From: Saxidomus purpurata
Taxonomy: Eukaryota > Mollusca > Bivalvia > Venerida > Veneridae
Assembly (NCBI GenBank): GCA_022818135.1
Contig: JAFMSR010000017.1
Location: 6,744,577 to 6,808,576 of the forward strand
DNA length: 64,000 nucleotides
Direction: 5' to 3'
The notes beneath the pieces are model-generated. The model had not been told where the DNA came from and searched no databases. It worked only from the letters and a program-made list of their open reading frames with translations. Below, in pieces: positions 1-10,729 of this stretch; position 1 is the stretch's first letter, and each line of letters begins with the position of its first letter. Made by a program: the position numbers and the translations under genes.

Positions 1-393
1 CCTTGAACATCCCAGATCCCATTATGCATGTGAGAATTATGGTCTATGAAACTGGAAAGGTTTTTACAGTAAAATGGATGTTTTGATTAGTGTCTAGAAC
101 TAGGCTTTTTCATCAAATATGTAGCTAAAAATTGAGCTACATGTATTTAATTTTTTTGTTCACCTGACCACTACGTGATCAAATGTATTGAGCTTTTGTG
201 ATACTATTTTATGTGCAGTTCGCCATTAGTTTGCATACACTGTAACATCCTCATTTTTCAGCCAGTCAATGAAATTTGGTCACAAGGTATATGGTACTAC
301 ATGTAAGATCTTGACTAGGAAGATTTTTGACCAAATCAGACAAGTAAGTCCAAGTTATTGCCCTTGGTTTATACAAAAATGCCATTTTTAGCC
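1..393. other. No gene seen
   Basis: AT-rich sequence without a convincing reading frame, splice-bounded exon or recognisable repeat. It ends at the left target duplication of the foldback element that follows. Confidence 0.5.
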
Positions 394-401
394 TTTTTAC
401 A

Positions 402-1427
402 CACTGGCACTAGAGTACTGAACTGCCCTGTAATGTTAACAAAATACCAAAAGTATACATAAATAACACCCTATCATGAAAAGAAAATACACAAAAAATG
501 TTAAAAAATTCATTTTCTGACAAACCCCCGTATACACTGTTCTATATTATTCACATGGTGTTGAACGTTTTCGACAGGGGGTCCGGTCCCCGCTCTTTTT
601 GTACGATTGAAGCAAGCAATTGAAGATCAACAGCGATCGCGTTTAACAGACAATATCTTTATCTGCCAAACTGGTAAGTAACACTTTTTAAAAAGCTACC
701 GTTTCTGTAAAATTCTTCAAGAATATTGAGCTATTTCGCTATCTCCGTTTTCTTGATATTTTCTGTCACTGCTGACTTCCGTTTCAACTCAAATGACCTT
801 TCAAACACGTCATACGGTTATGCATAGAAGTAATACTTTGCGCTGCTTACGTAATGTTTTACAAATTGCTTCTACAGTAAATAAATTTCCTGTACCTGCT
901 TGTCCACAAGTTAATAGGTTACGACCGCTTTCAACGGCATTCAGCATTGTTTACATACGAAATACACTAATTTGACACAGTGCGCGAAATATAAAGCGGA
1001 ATATTTTCAACCAATGAAAACTTATGGTTTCAAACTTGAAAGGTGAACCGGAAGTCGGCAGTGACAGAAAATACCAGGAAAACGGAGAGAGCGAAATAGC
1101 GCAATATTCTTGAAGAATTTTATAGAAACGGTAGCTTTTAAAAAAGTGTTACTTACCAGTTTGGTAGATAAAGATATTGTCTGTTAAACGCGACCGCTGT
1201 TGATCTTCAATTGTTTGCTTGAACAGTACTAAAAGAGCGGGGACCGGACCCCCTGTCGAAAACGTTCAACACCATGTGAATAATATAGAACTGTGTATAC
1301 GGGGGTTTGTCAGAAAATGACTTTTTACCATTATTTGTGTATTTTTTCATAATAGTGTGTTATTTATGTATATTTTTGGGTATATTTTGTTAAAATTACC
1401 AGGCATTTCAGTACTCTGGTGCCAGTG
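402..1427. mobile_element. Non-autonomous foldback DNA transposon, hAT-like
   Basis: A 1,026-bp element whose two halves are long inverted repeats. The left arm (402 to about 798) and right arm (about 1033-1427) are reverse complements with scattered mismatches, around a centre of about 230 bp. The ends read CACTGGCAC...GTGCCAGTG. The perfect 8-bp sequence TTTTTACA lies immediately outside both ends (394-401 and 1428-1435), which is a target-site duplication. An 8-bp duplication is typical of hAT elements, and the CANNG start is close to the hAT terminal pattern, so the hAT label is inference. No transposase is present: the 60-codon open frame at 793-975 crosses from arm to centre and resembles nothing known. 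Confidence 0.85.
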
Positions 1428-1435
1428 TTTTTACA

Positions 1436-1956
1436 CTCTAGCATGTTCATTTCTTCACCAATCCTAATCATATATAGAATGACCATAAGATTTAATGTCT
1501 TGTGCCCTTGATTTAAGAAAACATGCCTCATTAACTACGTTTACCCCTAGCACCTACATTTCTGGCATGTTCACCCTATAGCACCAACATTTATTTACCA
1601 ATCACATATTTCTGATCATTGTTCGTTTTTGAACATGCATTGGGCAAAAAGTTCACATATTTGCAAAGCAATGTTTCTTCCAGGACAAGTGTCTTCTTTG
1701 CTTTGACATATATACTATCATGACTTGTTCTTTAAGTATTGTAGTTGAAAAGCAACGTCAGGTGAAAGTAGTTTTTTATGAAAGATGAGCAGGTCAGGAC
1801 CATCAATACCCTCCTTTTTAATGAGGTCAGAATTGAATCAAAAACATACCTGTGTGTTATTTTATTGAATATTTTTCAATATATCAGGTATGGACCTCCT
1901 TTCTTTTAAAGACGTGGTTTTAAAGAGATTGTTTTACATTTGTCGGCATAAGTGAC
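1436..1956. other. No gene seen
   Basis: AT-rich intergenic sequence with no recognisable coding or repeat content. Confidence 0.4.
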
Positions 1957-1960
1957 TTAA

Positions 1961-2270
1961 AGGGGCACTTCCTACATCTAGCAGATTATTTTCTCGAAAC
2001 ATAAGAGTATATTTTTAAAGAACGTTAGATGATAAAATACAACTTCAAAGAAGAACTTATTGCGAAAAATGCCTCATTTTGCCAGAATTAATCAACATAG
2101 AGGCTTTCTGTAATAAATCGCATCCACCCATTAATTGTACAACAACAATTCTACATAGATTATTGAATGATTTACGGTACTGTAGTATATATGTCAAACA
2201 GCTGATTTTATCGATAATGTCTGGAGTACAAAGCTGAAACTTTTAGGCTGAATTATAAAACTTCCATATA
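1961..2270. mobile_element. TTAA-flanked MITE, truncated copy
   Basis: It begins after TTAA (1957-1960) with AGGGGCACTTCCTACATC and continues with the family body (CTAGCAGATTAT, the AGATTATTGAATG block, the ATCGATAATG block). It matches 53140-53508 in opposite orientation. The far end, which in full copies reads towards AGGGTATGTCCCT, is missing, so the right border is approximate. Confidence 0.7.
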
Positions 2271-2495
2271 TGTTGCGCCCCGGGAATACATTCGGCTGGG
2301 ACGGTCAAAGTTTTCATCAGATATAATAATAGTAATAATAATAATCTCTTTATTTAAAGAAGCTAGCTCATTAAGCATAAGAACATAAAGCAACACATTT
2401 CTTATCTACCATGAGGCCTTCTATTAACAATGATAATATACAATTGAGAAAACTATAATCATACATCAACTAAGAAAAAACTGACACAACACACG

Positions 2496-2556
2496 CACGC
2501 ACGCACGCACCAACACACACACGCACACACACGCGCGTACACTCTCATACACACTT
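2496..2556. repeat. CA/CGCA simple repeat in LINE 3' UTR
   Basis: Alternating CACGCACG, CACACACA and CGCGCGTA dinucleotide and tetranucleotide repeats lie in the 3' untranslated part of the minus-strand LINE. Confidence 0.7.
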
Positions 2557-3900
2557 AAAATATTGAGCAGAACTTATTATACAATCCTTTACTGAGTAGT
2601 ATATATATTTTTTCTTATTCATTTATAGTAGTGACTCATGCACTGTCAACGATGGGATATCATCGTATAAATTTTACAAAAGTAAGTTATGTAGGGCAAG
2701 TTTGATTTGCTTAAGTGTTTTTTTTGCTCTTTTATTTGCAGCGGTAATGCATTCCATACAGCCATTCCTAAGTAACCAAATGTTTTCATAAGATATTAAG
2801 TTTGCGGTTTCCTATAAGTAAACTGTTTTTGATCATATGATCGCAAAGGATATCTTTTGTTTTCAGAAACCGTTATAAGTTTGCAGTAATATTCAGGAAC
2901 TAGCCTATTAGTGGCCTTGTAAACTTTAATAGCAATGTGATATGTAAATCTCACCATGATTGGCTTCCAAGATAATTTTTTAAACATATGATTTGAAGAT
3001 GTTTTGTATGGTACGCATTGTGTTAGTCGTGCGGCTCTTTTCTGGAGTTTAGCAAGTTTATATTTGCTTGACTGGTTGCAAGTTGACCATAAAGTGCAAC
3101 AGTAGTCAAAAATTGGCATAATATATGCGTTGTAAAATAACTTCTTCATGTCCAATGTCAGATATTTAGATATTCGTTTAAATAAACTAATTTTAGCGCT
3201 AAATTTACTATACACTACGTTTACGTGTGTTTTCCATTCTAATGATTGATCTATGTGTAAACCCAAAACCTTTTGGTCAGTTACCGTTTTAAGACAAATA
3301 TTATTTACATACAGTGACAAGGGTCTAGTACTTTTATTTTTTTGTTTACAACAAAGAAGCAAAGATGTTGTTTTATTTGGATTTAGGTCTTTTTGTAAGT
3401 TTGATTCAATATCTTGAATGTTTTCTGAACAGTAGTAAATTGTCGAGTCATCGGCATACATCAGCTGCAGTGTTCAAAAAATGTAATGGAAGATCATTTA
3501 CGTAAATGAGAAAAAGCAAAGGTCCTAAAATCGAACCCTGGGGAACTCCGGTTATTACAATTGAATTATGAGATTTTTATCACCGATTATGACGGCTTGT
3601 TGTCTGTTACGCAGATATGACTTAAACCAGCATAATGATTTGTCAGAAAATTGGTAAAGCTTCAATTTATGCAGAAGTATTTCGTGATCGACCAAATCAA
3701 AAGCCTTTCTAAAATCAAGAAATATACTGCCTACAAGTTTATTATCTACAGATTTCAGCCATTGTTCAACCATGGACGTCAAAGAAGTTTGACATGAATG
3801 TTTCCTGCGGAAACCAGACTGAGTTGCATATTTGTATCGTCAAGAAAATCGTTTAGTTGGTTTGCAACATGTCTTTCAAATATCTTTGATATTGTATTAA

Positions 3901-4307
3901 AGTGACATTATGCGCATTTTTTTTTCAAGTAAAAATCCAGCTTAAAATGGTGTGTGTACAAAAGTGTAGAGAAATAATAACTTTTAACCCAATACACCAA
4001 ACTCTTCCCGCTACCAGTATGAAAAATAACTCAAAATATTGATTTTCTTATTTGACTGGGAGAGTCAATTTAAGAAAAGAACAACTGCATGCAGGAGTTG
4101 CTTCCCTTCCACTGCCGAACATCAAAAACGACACATTCAACTATCATTTTATCAGTCCGATTTTTTTATATCTAGAGCACCAACTTCAAATACTAATGCG
4201 GCATAATCATTAATTTAACACATTTAAATGCACAGCAACCAAAAATTGCTTTTATAAAACTGTCACCAAAAATACACTTTGTGCAGTAATATGCGCATAA
4301 TGTCACT
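3901..4307. mobile_element. TTAA-flanked MITE (piggyBac-type target) inside LINE
   Basis: A 407-bp insertion with 17-bp perfect terminal inverted repeats, AGTGACATTATGCGCAT at the left and its reverse complement at the right. The target TTAA is duplicated at 3897-3900 and 4308-4311. Removing the insert plus one TTAA rejoins the reverse-transcriptase frame of the surrounding LINE exactly (NNRPISIL to NTISKIFERH), so both the insertion and the duplication are certain. It carries no transposase. TTAA duplication is the hallmark of piggyBac transposition, so an autonomous piggyBac helper is inferred. It is a different family from the AGGG-ended TTAA MITEs elsewhere in the window. Confidence 0.93.
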
Positions 4308-4765
4308 TTAAGAATTGAAATTGGTCTATTATTGTTTGGATCCTCTTTTGGTCCAGAGTTATATATGGGTATGACTGTGACATACTTTAATGTGTTTGGA
4401 AATATTCCTAAGTCAATGCTATTATTGATTACACTTGCAATCGGTATGGTTATGTAGTCTGCACACAGTTTTAAAACTCTCGGGCAAATACCGTCCTCTC
4501 CTGCTGCCTTAGAAATATCTAATTTATCTATTATAGTTCTAACTTCAAGAGGTGAAATGTATTTCGAATCAAAATTTTTAGTTCCTAAATGCAAGTCAAT
4601 TTTTATTTCGAGCCCTTTGAACGAAATTTCAGAAAATGTAGTTTTGCTAAGGACGTTGGCTATATTAATGAAATGCTTGTTGAAGGTGTTAAGTATTTTC
4701 TGATTGTCAGTTATTTCTTCATCTTCAACAATGACATAATTATATCGAAAGATTATTGTGATGCT

Positions 4766-5250
4766 GCAACCAAAAATAAATGATGATGTTAGGAAATAAT
4801 AACTGTAATAATTTACTGCCCGTGTAAATTGAAGTGGTTTTGGACGACAAATTGTGGTATTGGACGTAATTTTTAGAGTAAGCAATGGTAACTTATGTTA
4901 AATATTTCAGAATGTTGTAATTATGTATGTACTGGATGTAGGCAACTGACATTTTCCCATATTAATATTGAAATATTGTTTGTTTGAAATATGCAGGAAA
5001 GCTATTGTCCAATTGTTTTGTCTGAAGGCCTACTTCCCCGTGTCGCTGGTCATATGCATCAAGGTAAACTCGGATTTTAACTAATAACCTTGTTTTAAAA
5101 CATTCCTCCCCAAAACTTATTATCGGTGCTCAATTTCGAGGCAATATCTTGTGGTCGTTCATCCGCAGTCTTCACAAGCTTCTCATCAAATTTTATTTCG
5201 ACATTCTTCCAGTATACTTCATTGTATAATAAGAAAAATCATATACTTAA
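4766..5250. other. Intergenic, upstream of gene 1
   Basis: No gene or recognised repeat. It separates the LINE remnant from the conserved promoter block of gene 1. Confidence 0.4.
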
Positions 5251-5639
5251 ATCACGTGCTTGCTAACATGAGAGTTATTACACGACAATTATAAATATTT
5301 TCTATTTCATGTTAATTTTATGAGTATATTGCATATTAGCAATATGCAAATATTGCAAGTTTTTTGACAGACACCATTATTTATTTGCCTTTAATTTATA
5401 ACTGTAGATAAAATGTCATTGTAAATCATTCAAACGGAAACTATATTGGTATCATGTGATTTGTTACAAAACTTTTAATTATACACTTTAGAAAAGCATA
5501 TGTTTTCCCTCTCTTTTTTATATTAATACATGACATTAGCTTAGCCACGGATGATATAAAAGGAGCTAATGTACGGACTTTTTATAACGGTATTACTTTG
5601 ATCGGACACGTTGTCTCATTGGGATATTTACTAACATAA
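5251..5639 (+). promoter_or_regulatory. Promoter of secreted-protein gene 1
   Basis: The region matches the gene 3 promoter at 18951-19336 over its whole length. It contains the palindromic E-box CACGTG (5253-5258) in the conserved context ATCACGTGCTTGCT and, 297 bp downstream, the TATA box TATAAAAG (5555-5562), 78 bp before the start codon. An octamer-like ATGCAAAT at 5344-5351 is not conserved in gene 3. Conservation across copies is expected from duplication and does not by itself show selection. Confidence 0.65.
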
Positions 5640-5697
5640 ATGGAGTTTAATCATAAATTTTTGGTTTGTGTGGTGCTTACGAGTTCGTTCATCTTTT
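5640..5697 (+). CDS. Gene 1 exon 1: signal peptide
   Basis: The 58-bp first exon encodes MEFNHKFLVCVVLTSSFIF plus one base and then meets the donor GTAAGC (5698-5703). The peptide is a classic secretory signal: a short, mildly basic start, a hydrophobic core, then small residues. The leftover T joins the GT that opens exon A (8960) to make a Cys codon, so phases agree. The start was chosen because the same ATG, signal core and donor recur in genes 2 and 3. It is two codons longer than the other copies. The downstream exon carries a premature stop, so the gene may be dead or may make a product of about 84 residues. Confidence 0.7.
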
Positions 5698-7529
5698 GTA
5701 AGCATATTTCTTTATCAGTTATATTTTATACAGTTTTTGTAAACTGAGCTCAGTATAAAGTAATACTGTCTTCCAGATCGCAAATTTGATTAGAAATTCT
5801 GTATCCTTCTGCACTTTGTTGAGTGTTCTGTCTTCAGTAAGGTTCGTATTTGATTCATTTCTGTGTCATGTGATACGTTATGTAATAGGTGTAATTCTAA
5901 TGATTCTAATGATATCAATCAAAATAATTTTGAGAACTTTTACGATCAAAGATTTGAAATGTTATTTACACACTGCTTCTTTTATATTCGTGATGTTAAT
6001 AAAATATTTGAAAAAAGAAGTAAAATCAATAGGTATTTCTATGCAAAAAGTTAGTCTTATCTAACAGCTCAATAAATTTAAATCATTTTTATTATAAAAA
6101 TATATTTCATGTAAAATGCAGATGACAAACGACGGACGCCGAACATTCAGAGATTCTATTACTTCAAAATGGCATTTTTCAATTCGTTTGTGTCATATAA
6201 ACAACAATATTGTATATTTTGTATATTTTTGTATATTATGTATGTTTTGACTAAATACTATTATTTTGTCTTAGATAATCAGCAATTTGATAAATTTATG
6301 TTAACATGAATGCTTTCCCTTTATCTGTAAAATGGTTTTGCAAATTATGTTAGTAAATTGAGAATAGAAGAGTGGAAGTATCCCCCCTTGTCCAACTCTA
6401 TTTTCACGATTAACTTTCTCTAAACGTAAAGCCCTGTAGATACCGTAATTCTACTAGTTTTATCACGCTTTAATTGCAATAAGTATTCTTAAATAATTTC
6501 GGAGTTGAGCTGCTGATTTATTTGATTTATATCACCATTTTTGATTGTAAAATTATCGTTTCCGTCTTGTTGTTTTTGGAGATATTCGTAGAGGTTATTT
6601 AACAGTGATTTCGTTTCATTTTTTATTTCTATGAATATTCCAAAATACCTTGGTCTCGTACTTTTTATGTATCTGAAGATTTCAAACATTTACAAAATAC
6701 GTTTTTTTTCACAACATTAATGAATATCAACCGTATCAGCAACTGCGGAGGCAGTTACACGACCACTGTATCAGCGATATATACTTATATATAGAACTAG
6801 TCATTTATATTTGTTTTATAAAACACTTTAACGAGTTGTTAAAAGCAATTTACTGATGTTTAATCATGTTGTTTTTTAATCGTTCAAATATATCAACTGT
6901 AAAATAAATGATTTGAATGAATAATGAAAATAAACGACAGACACATCTATTAGACAGTTATTTGCTGAAAACGACCTTGTCGCGTTTTTCTTTCCTTTTT
7001 CATATAAAACTAGTATCATTATTTGTTGCTACAAGTATTACGACACTTTTGAAGCTATGATAATTAGTTCATTGTCTCTTAGAAAATCAGTTTGTGTAAC
7101 TATTAGTCTTATTTTCAATCTGTATTTTAATGATTAATATAAACGTTTATCCTGAAAAGTAGGAAAAAGTTACTCAAAACTGACCGAACACCCGCTAAAT
7201 CAATACAATGTACTTTCAATATTTTTTTTTTATATTTTATTAAGACTCAAATATCCATTCACACATACATAAAATGCATTTATTGCATGTAGATCACAAA
7301 ACTTGTTCGCAGCAAGTTTTATTTTCAGACTTATAGATAGCTACCATAGATAAAAGTATTTTAGCATTTTAAAGCATTCTTTCGCTATTTCTCTGAACAA
7401 TCAGATTCTATTTTTTGATACTAACATCAACCTATTCTCGAAAACTCATATCAGTGTCTTTTTGTAAGGGGCAGTCCTTTGCCCTGATGAAAACATTGTT
7501 ATGATCGTAAAGGTTGATTTTGTCTACAA

Positions 7530-7623
7530 AAAAACAAAAATAATATCAAACAGGGAATGCCACGTACCAAAAACGCAGCCTCCCCAAAACGAACCCCACA
7601 GCACCCAGAAGTGCACACCACCA

Positions 7624-7656
<33 letters not shown>

Positions 7657-8736
7657 CACACGACACACACACACACACAATCATGCACACACACACACAT
7701 ACACCACCAACGCACACCAGCACACAAAGCAAACACACGAGGACAAAACGAACAATTAAAGGAACACAGTGGGGCACCGCCTTGGAACGGTCAGTGGCAA
7801 AAACACCACTGGGGAGCTTAAACCGGTTTATGGTCGCACCCAACCTCACTCTTACCCCCCACCATGTTCCAAAGTCACAGGACAGTGTAAATAAAAGTAA
7901 TCCCTGCTAGGTGAATCTCTAACACACGCAATGGAAACAAAAGGCATGGTATGTAAAACACAAAAATGCTCGTGTATAAATATATAAAAGCAAACCTTGA
8001 GAACCAAAAATCGTATGTACTCAATGCCTTTGCAGAAGGCAGAGCACCAAAAAAAAAACCAAATTAAGGGCCCGACGAAAAGGCCAGAGGACAGAAATCA
8101 AAACAGTTTCGTCCCAGTGGGATTTAAAACTGCCCATCACAGAGTCCTCCCCCCTCTTCCGTCAGACACAATCAAAGAGGGAAGCATAGCGTCCAACTGT
8201 AAACGGGTTGAACACCAAACATGCGGTGTGTCTCAAAACAGTTGGGTCGTAACCTCTTTTAACAAAACGTTTTATAATTTTAGCAAATACAGTTGGAAAA
8301 TTGCCATGACCCAAAATCTTACGAAGTTTGTAAACCACATCCCCATAAAAATCGGGTTTTGAAATACCTTCTCGCAGAAGAGTCTTTAGATTACTATTGA
8401 ATTTCAAAACCAAATCAGAATTACGATAGTAAAATTTAGCAAAATATTTACGCAATTTGTAATAACGGTAGCCCTGTTGAAGAAGTTTATTTGTAATATA
8501 TTGATTACGTTCATTGAAACCTCAACATAACTACACGTTCTGGCAAACCGAATTAACTGAGAGATGTATACCCCATAAGATGTAGCATGAGGTACATCCC
8601 CATCCAAATGGGGGAAATTTACAATACTAAAATTAAAATCATCCCTCTTGTCATAAATTTTGGTATGTATAATATTGTTATAAATAGAGAGATGTAAATC
8701 TAAAAATGAAGCACCAGTATCCAAATTGTTAGTTTT
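7530..8736 (-). mobile_element. 5'-truncated retroelement, longest copy (RT fragment)
   Basis: A minus-strand insertion into intron 1 of gene 1; the uninterrupted site is seen at 22060-22080 and in the array introns. It encodes the C-terminal part of a reverse transcriptase: SFLDLHLSIYNN, then IYDKRDDFNFSIVNFP, YGVYISQLIRFART (8404-8781, the last few codons lying in flank) and, in a shifted frame, RKYFAKFYYRN, LKTLLREGISKPDFYGD (8162-8455). The 3' part carries a CA microsatellite and ends on the minus strand in ATTATTTTTGTTTTT. The FLD-x-IYDK-x-SQLIRFAR layout suggests a Penelope-like RT, but this is inference. Frameshifts and truncation make it inactive. Confidence 0.8.
7617..7736. repeat. 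CA microsatellite carried by the retroelement
   Basis: (CA)n interrupted by CG and CGAC units. The same place in the retroelement is a CA or GT repeat in the copies at 33035-33095, 36535-36605 and 51427-51520. Open frames here (HTHTHT / VCVCVC) are artefacts of the repeat. Confidence 0.85.
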
Positions 8737-8959
8737 AAGCTTGATTTGTACGTACGTGTTATTCTTAAGATCATTTGACACATAAAAGCAAATGAAAAAT
8801 GGTCAAGCTCCTATCAGTGAGGAGCGTTCACATGACATTGTTTTAAACATTCGGACACCGCAGAAACAGTGACATGTGTTTAAAGAGATTTTATTTTGCA
8901 AATTCACATATAAAAATAACATGTTATCTTACTCATGATTGATCATTCTTATAATCCAG

Positions 8960-9355
8960 GTCGTGGACAGATTGGGCAAGACAGCAATGTACCTTTAGCT
9001 GGTAGAGGAAAGGGGAATGACAGACAAGGCAAGGGCCTAGGACCCGGGATGAAAGAACTGTCTCCCGCACGATATGCTGTGTTGGAAGATGCTGTGAAAC
9101 AAATTGTAGGTCCTCACGCAAAGCCTGACACGGCTATTATAAGCTATTCAAGATGACAACAAGGAAACCCACGAACCTTTTATCAGATGATGGGATATAT
9201 GCCTTTTCTAATAGATATTGCCCGTAACCAGGGCTTAAAAGTTATGAGAAATCACTAATAGTCAAGGATTGGATGAAATTGTTTATCAGAGAGCTACAAA
9301 ATGGATGAACCAAAGTGGATTGATGAATTCTCAGAGTATCTCAAGTTTCCTATAA
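8960..9355 (+). pseudogene. Gene 1 exon A: terminal repeat exon with premature stop
   Basis: It follows the acceptor AATCCAG (8953-8959) and opens in phase 1. It is colinear with exon H of gene 3, including the terminal form TTTCCTATAA. The frame is open through the Gly-rich start (RGQIGQDSNVPLAGRGKG) to YSR, where the CGA of other copies is TGA (9154-9156), a C-to-T change at a CpG. Further on, GGGGGAGAG of exon H is altered to GTTATGAGA (9240-9248), so the remainder has decayed. If spliced to exon 1 the product is about 84 residues: a signal peptide plus the Gly-rich and first helical part. The identical TGA is also in exon B of gene 2. Confidence 0.8.
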
Positions 9356-9657
9356 TTCGATTGTTTGATGCATGATATACGGAAATACATATTAACAACC
9401 AATTAAACTGACGATCTGTGATGTTGGTACTTGGACAATTTAAAAAAAACATTTTCCACAGGCGAATTGTTTATCATATTGAACAGTAATGACTAACAAT
9501 AAGATGCTGTATAGCATCAGCAAAAATACAAATATACACACCACAATCCAGTTCTACTGCATACAACACCAACTTTTTTGAATATGCAGTAGAGTTTCAT
9601 TGTTTAAACATATTTAAGTGTGTAACGTACACGACACATTTCCTTTTTGTTTTTTTC

Positions 9658-9663
9658 AATAAA
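9658..9663 (+). terminator. Polyadenylation signal of gene 1
   Basis: AATAAA about 300 bp after the family stop codon, in the context TTTTTTCAATAAATGTCG. It is shared with gene 3 (28950-28955), and gene 2 has an AATAAA at the matching place. Confidence 0.65.
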
Positions 9664-10049
9664 TGTCGATAAGTAAATAAAATAATTGCTACCAAACACT
9701 CGTTCTGATTTAAGCACAGCTCAGTTTGAATAAAAGTAATAATTCAGCGTCTGTCGTTATCATTTGTCGTCCGTGATCGTCTGTCGTCAACAATTCAAAG
9801 AATCATTTCTTTTAAGGTAACATACCCTATAACTTATGTCAAACAAAATTACCCCCAAGACATAAATATTGGAATCGTTAAAAGTATTAAACCATGACCT
9901 AATCGTTTCAGCTATGCATTTCAAATGCATTATTCTAATGATCTTGCGAAAGCACAGTTATTAAAATAAAATGCACTATGAGTTATTCCCGGCAAACGAA
10001 TAACAAAAAGGGACATATTATTTACATTGCATAAACTTTGCAGGTTTAA
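9664..10049 (+). other. 3' flank shared by all three genes
   Basis: No gene. It contains GTCTGTCGTTATCATTTGTC and related short repeats (9750-9790), also found at 29041-29085 and inverted at 14612-14655. Confidence 0.5.
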
Positions 10050-10242
10050 AGGGACATACCCTTTAATTGATGTCAAACCAAATGACTTCCAAAAATTAAA
10101 CAATATAATTGTGGTAAAATGAGGCTTTTTTCGCCGAAGGTTCCTCTTTTAATTTGTATTTGTATTTATTTATCATTTATGTTCATTGAATACATAATCT
10201 ATGTTTCGAGAATATAATCTGCTAGATGTAAGGAGATCCTCT
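10050..10242. mobile_element. TTAA-flanked MITE, short copy
   Basis: It starts after TTAA (10046-10049) with AGGGACATACCCTTTAA and ends near the family terminus AGGAGATCCTCT. It is present inverted in the other palindrome arm (14177-14355), so it inserted before the inverted duplication. The gene 3 flank near 29340 has only the first part, so that copy breaks within the element. Confidence 0.75.
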
Positions 10243-10320
10243 GACCTGATTTCTGAAGGAATTGAAACCTCATCTTCCACTAGGTAAGGAGTTCTTCTGT
10301 GACAAGTATTGTATCATCTT

Positions 10321-10506
10321 TTAGCATGTGTAGATGGTATGAAAATTGGTGTTAATAAATACCTTTTCAATGGGTAAGCGCTGTCTCCCAGTAGCCCAAG
10401 TGCTTGTTGGAGTTTCTCCTTCTAATGATCTTGCGAAAGCACAGTTATACCAAAAGAAAGCATCATGATTGCTTCCTGGCCAACGATTGACAAAAGTAAG
10501 GAACAC
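10321..10506 (-). pseudogene. PIF/Harbinger transposase fragment
   Basis: The minus strand encodes FVNRWPGSNHDAFFWYNC followed by FARSLEG. This resembles the conserved R-W-P-G-S-x-H-D segment of Harbinger (HARBI1-type) DDE transposases, in which the Asp is catalytic. A small insertion shifts the frame after the EGETPTSTW part, where the other arm reads LLGYPLKKYLLT in frame. Only this exon-sized piece is left. Confidence 0.75.
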
Positions 10507-10729
10507 ATTTTTTTTTGCATTACATATACTTTGGACATTTAGACATGAAACCCATTTCGTTTGAAATACAAGTCAAGTGTGTATCCTACTATGGTACCTT
10601 GGAATGAAATTTAAATTCACTAAACCGTTTACGTTTGGATAAGCGCATAGTAATCTTGCTTGGTTTTTGTCATAATGCCTGGCTATAAATATATAGATAA
10701 AGAAATTCTTTTAATATCACAGATGTAAA

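Larger units (their letters stand above)
2322..4765 (-). mobile_element. Non-LTR retrotransposon (LINE, CR1/L2-like), broken
   Basis: A 5'-truncated, minus-strand LINE. Its 3' end is at about 2322, where the minus strand reads into a (TTA/ATT)n tail after an A/T-rich stretch, as in CR1/L2-type elements. Reverse-transcriptase pieces run from high to low coordinates: the region before the catalytic core (AGEDGICPRVLK, then NNRPISIL) at 4320-4520, the FLDFRKAFDLVDHEILLHKL block at about 3660-3720, the YADD catalytic box at 3450-3460, and the C-terminal half with FDYCCTLWS and LQKRAARLTQ to 2796. Breaks are a frameshift between 3461 and 3555 and a MITE at 3901-4307. It would have copied itself by target-primed reverse transcription but is now dead. 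The clade is inferred from motif style only. Confidence 0.85.
5698..8959 (+). other. Intron 1 of gene 1
   Basis: It runs from GTAAGC to ...AATCCAG and is homologous along its length to intron 1 of gene 3 (19389-22287) and, inverted, to the introns of gene 2. It holds the GAGGTTATTTAACAGTG stretch near 6590 that resembles the donor region of the internal exons, and a retroelement insertion at about 7530-8736. A minus-strand open frame of 66 codons at 6489-6689 (IKNETKSLLNNLYEYLQ) has a partly open counterpart on the plus strand near 17850-17975. It is unrecognised and probably fossil coding sequence. Confidence 0.65.

Noticed and set aside
793..975. 60-codon frame in the foldback element
   Set aside because: It spans the arm-to-centre junction, with no similarity to transposases.
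5786..6064. Overlapping plus frames of 92 and 63 codons in the gene 1 intron
   Set aside because: They are AT-rich chance frames, not preserved in the homologous introns of genes 2 and 3.
7499..7910. Frames with HTHTHT or VCVCVC on both strands (also 33037, 36398, 51312)
   Set aside because: They are read-through of CA/GT microsatellite in the retroelement tail and differ in frame between copies.
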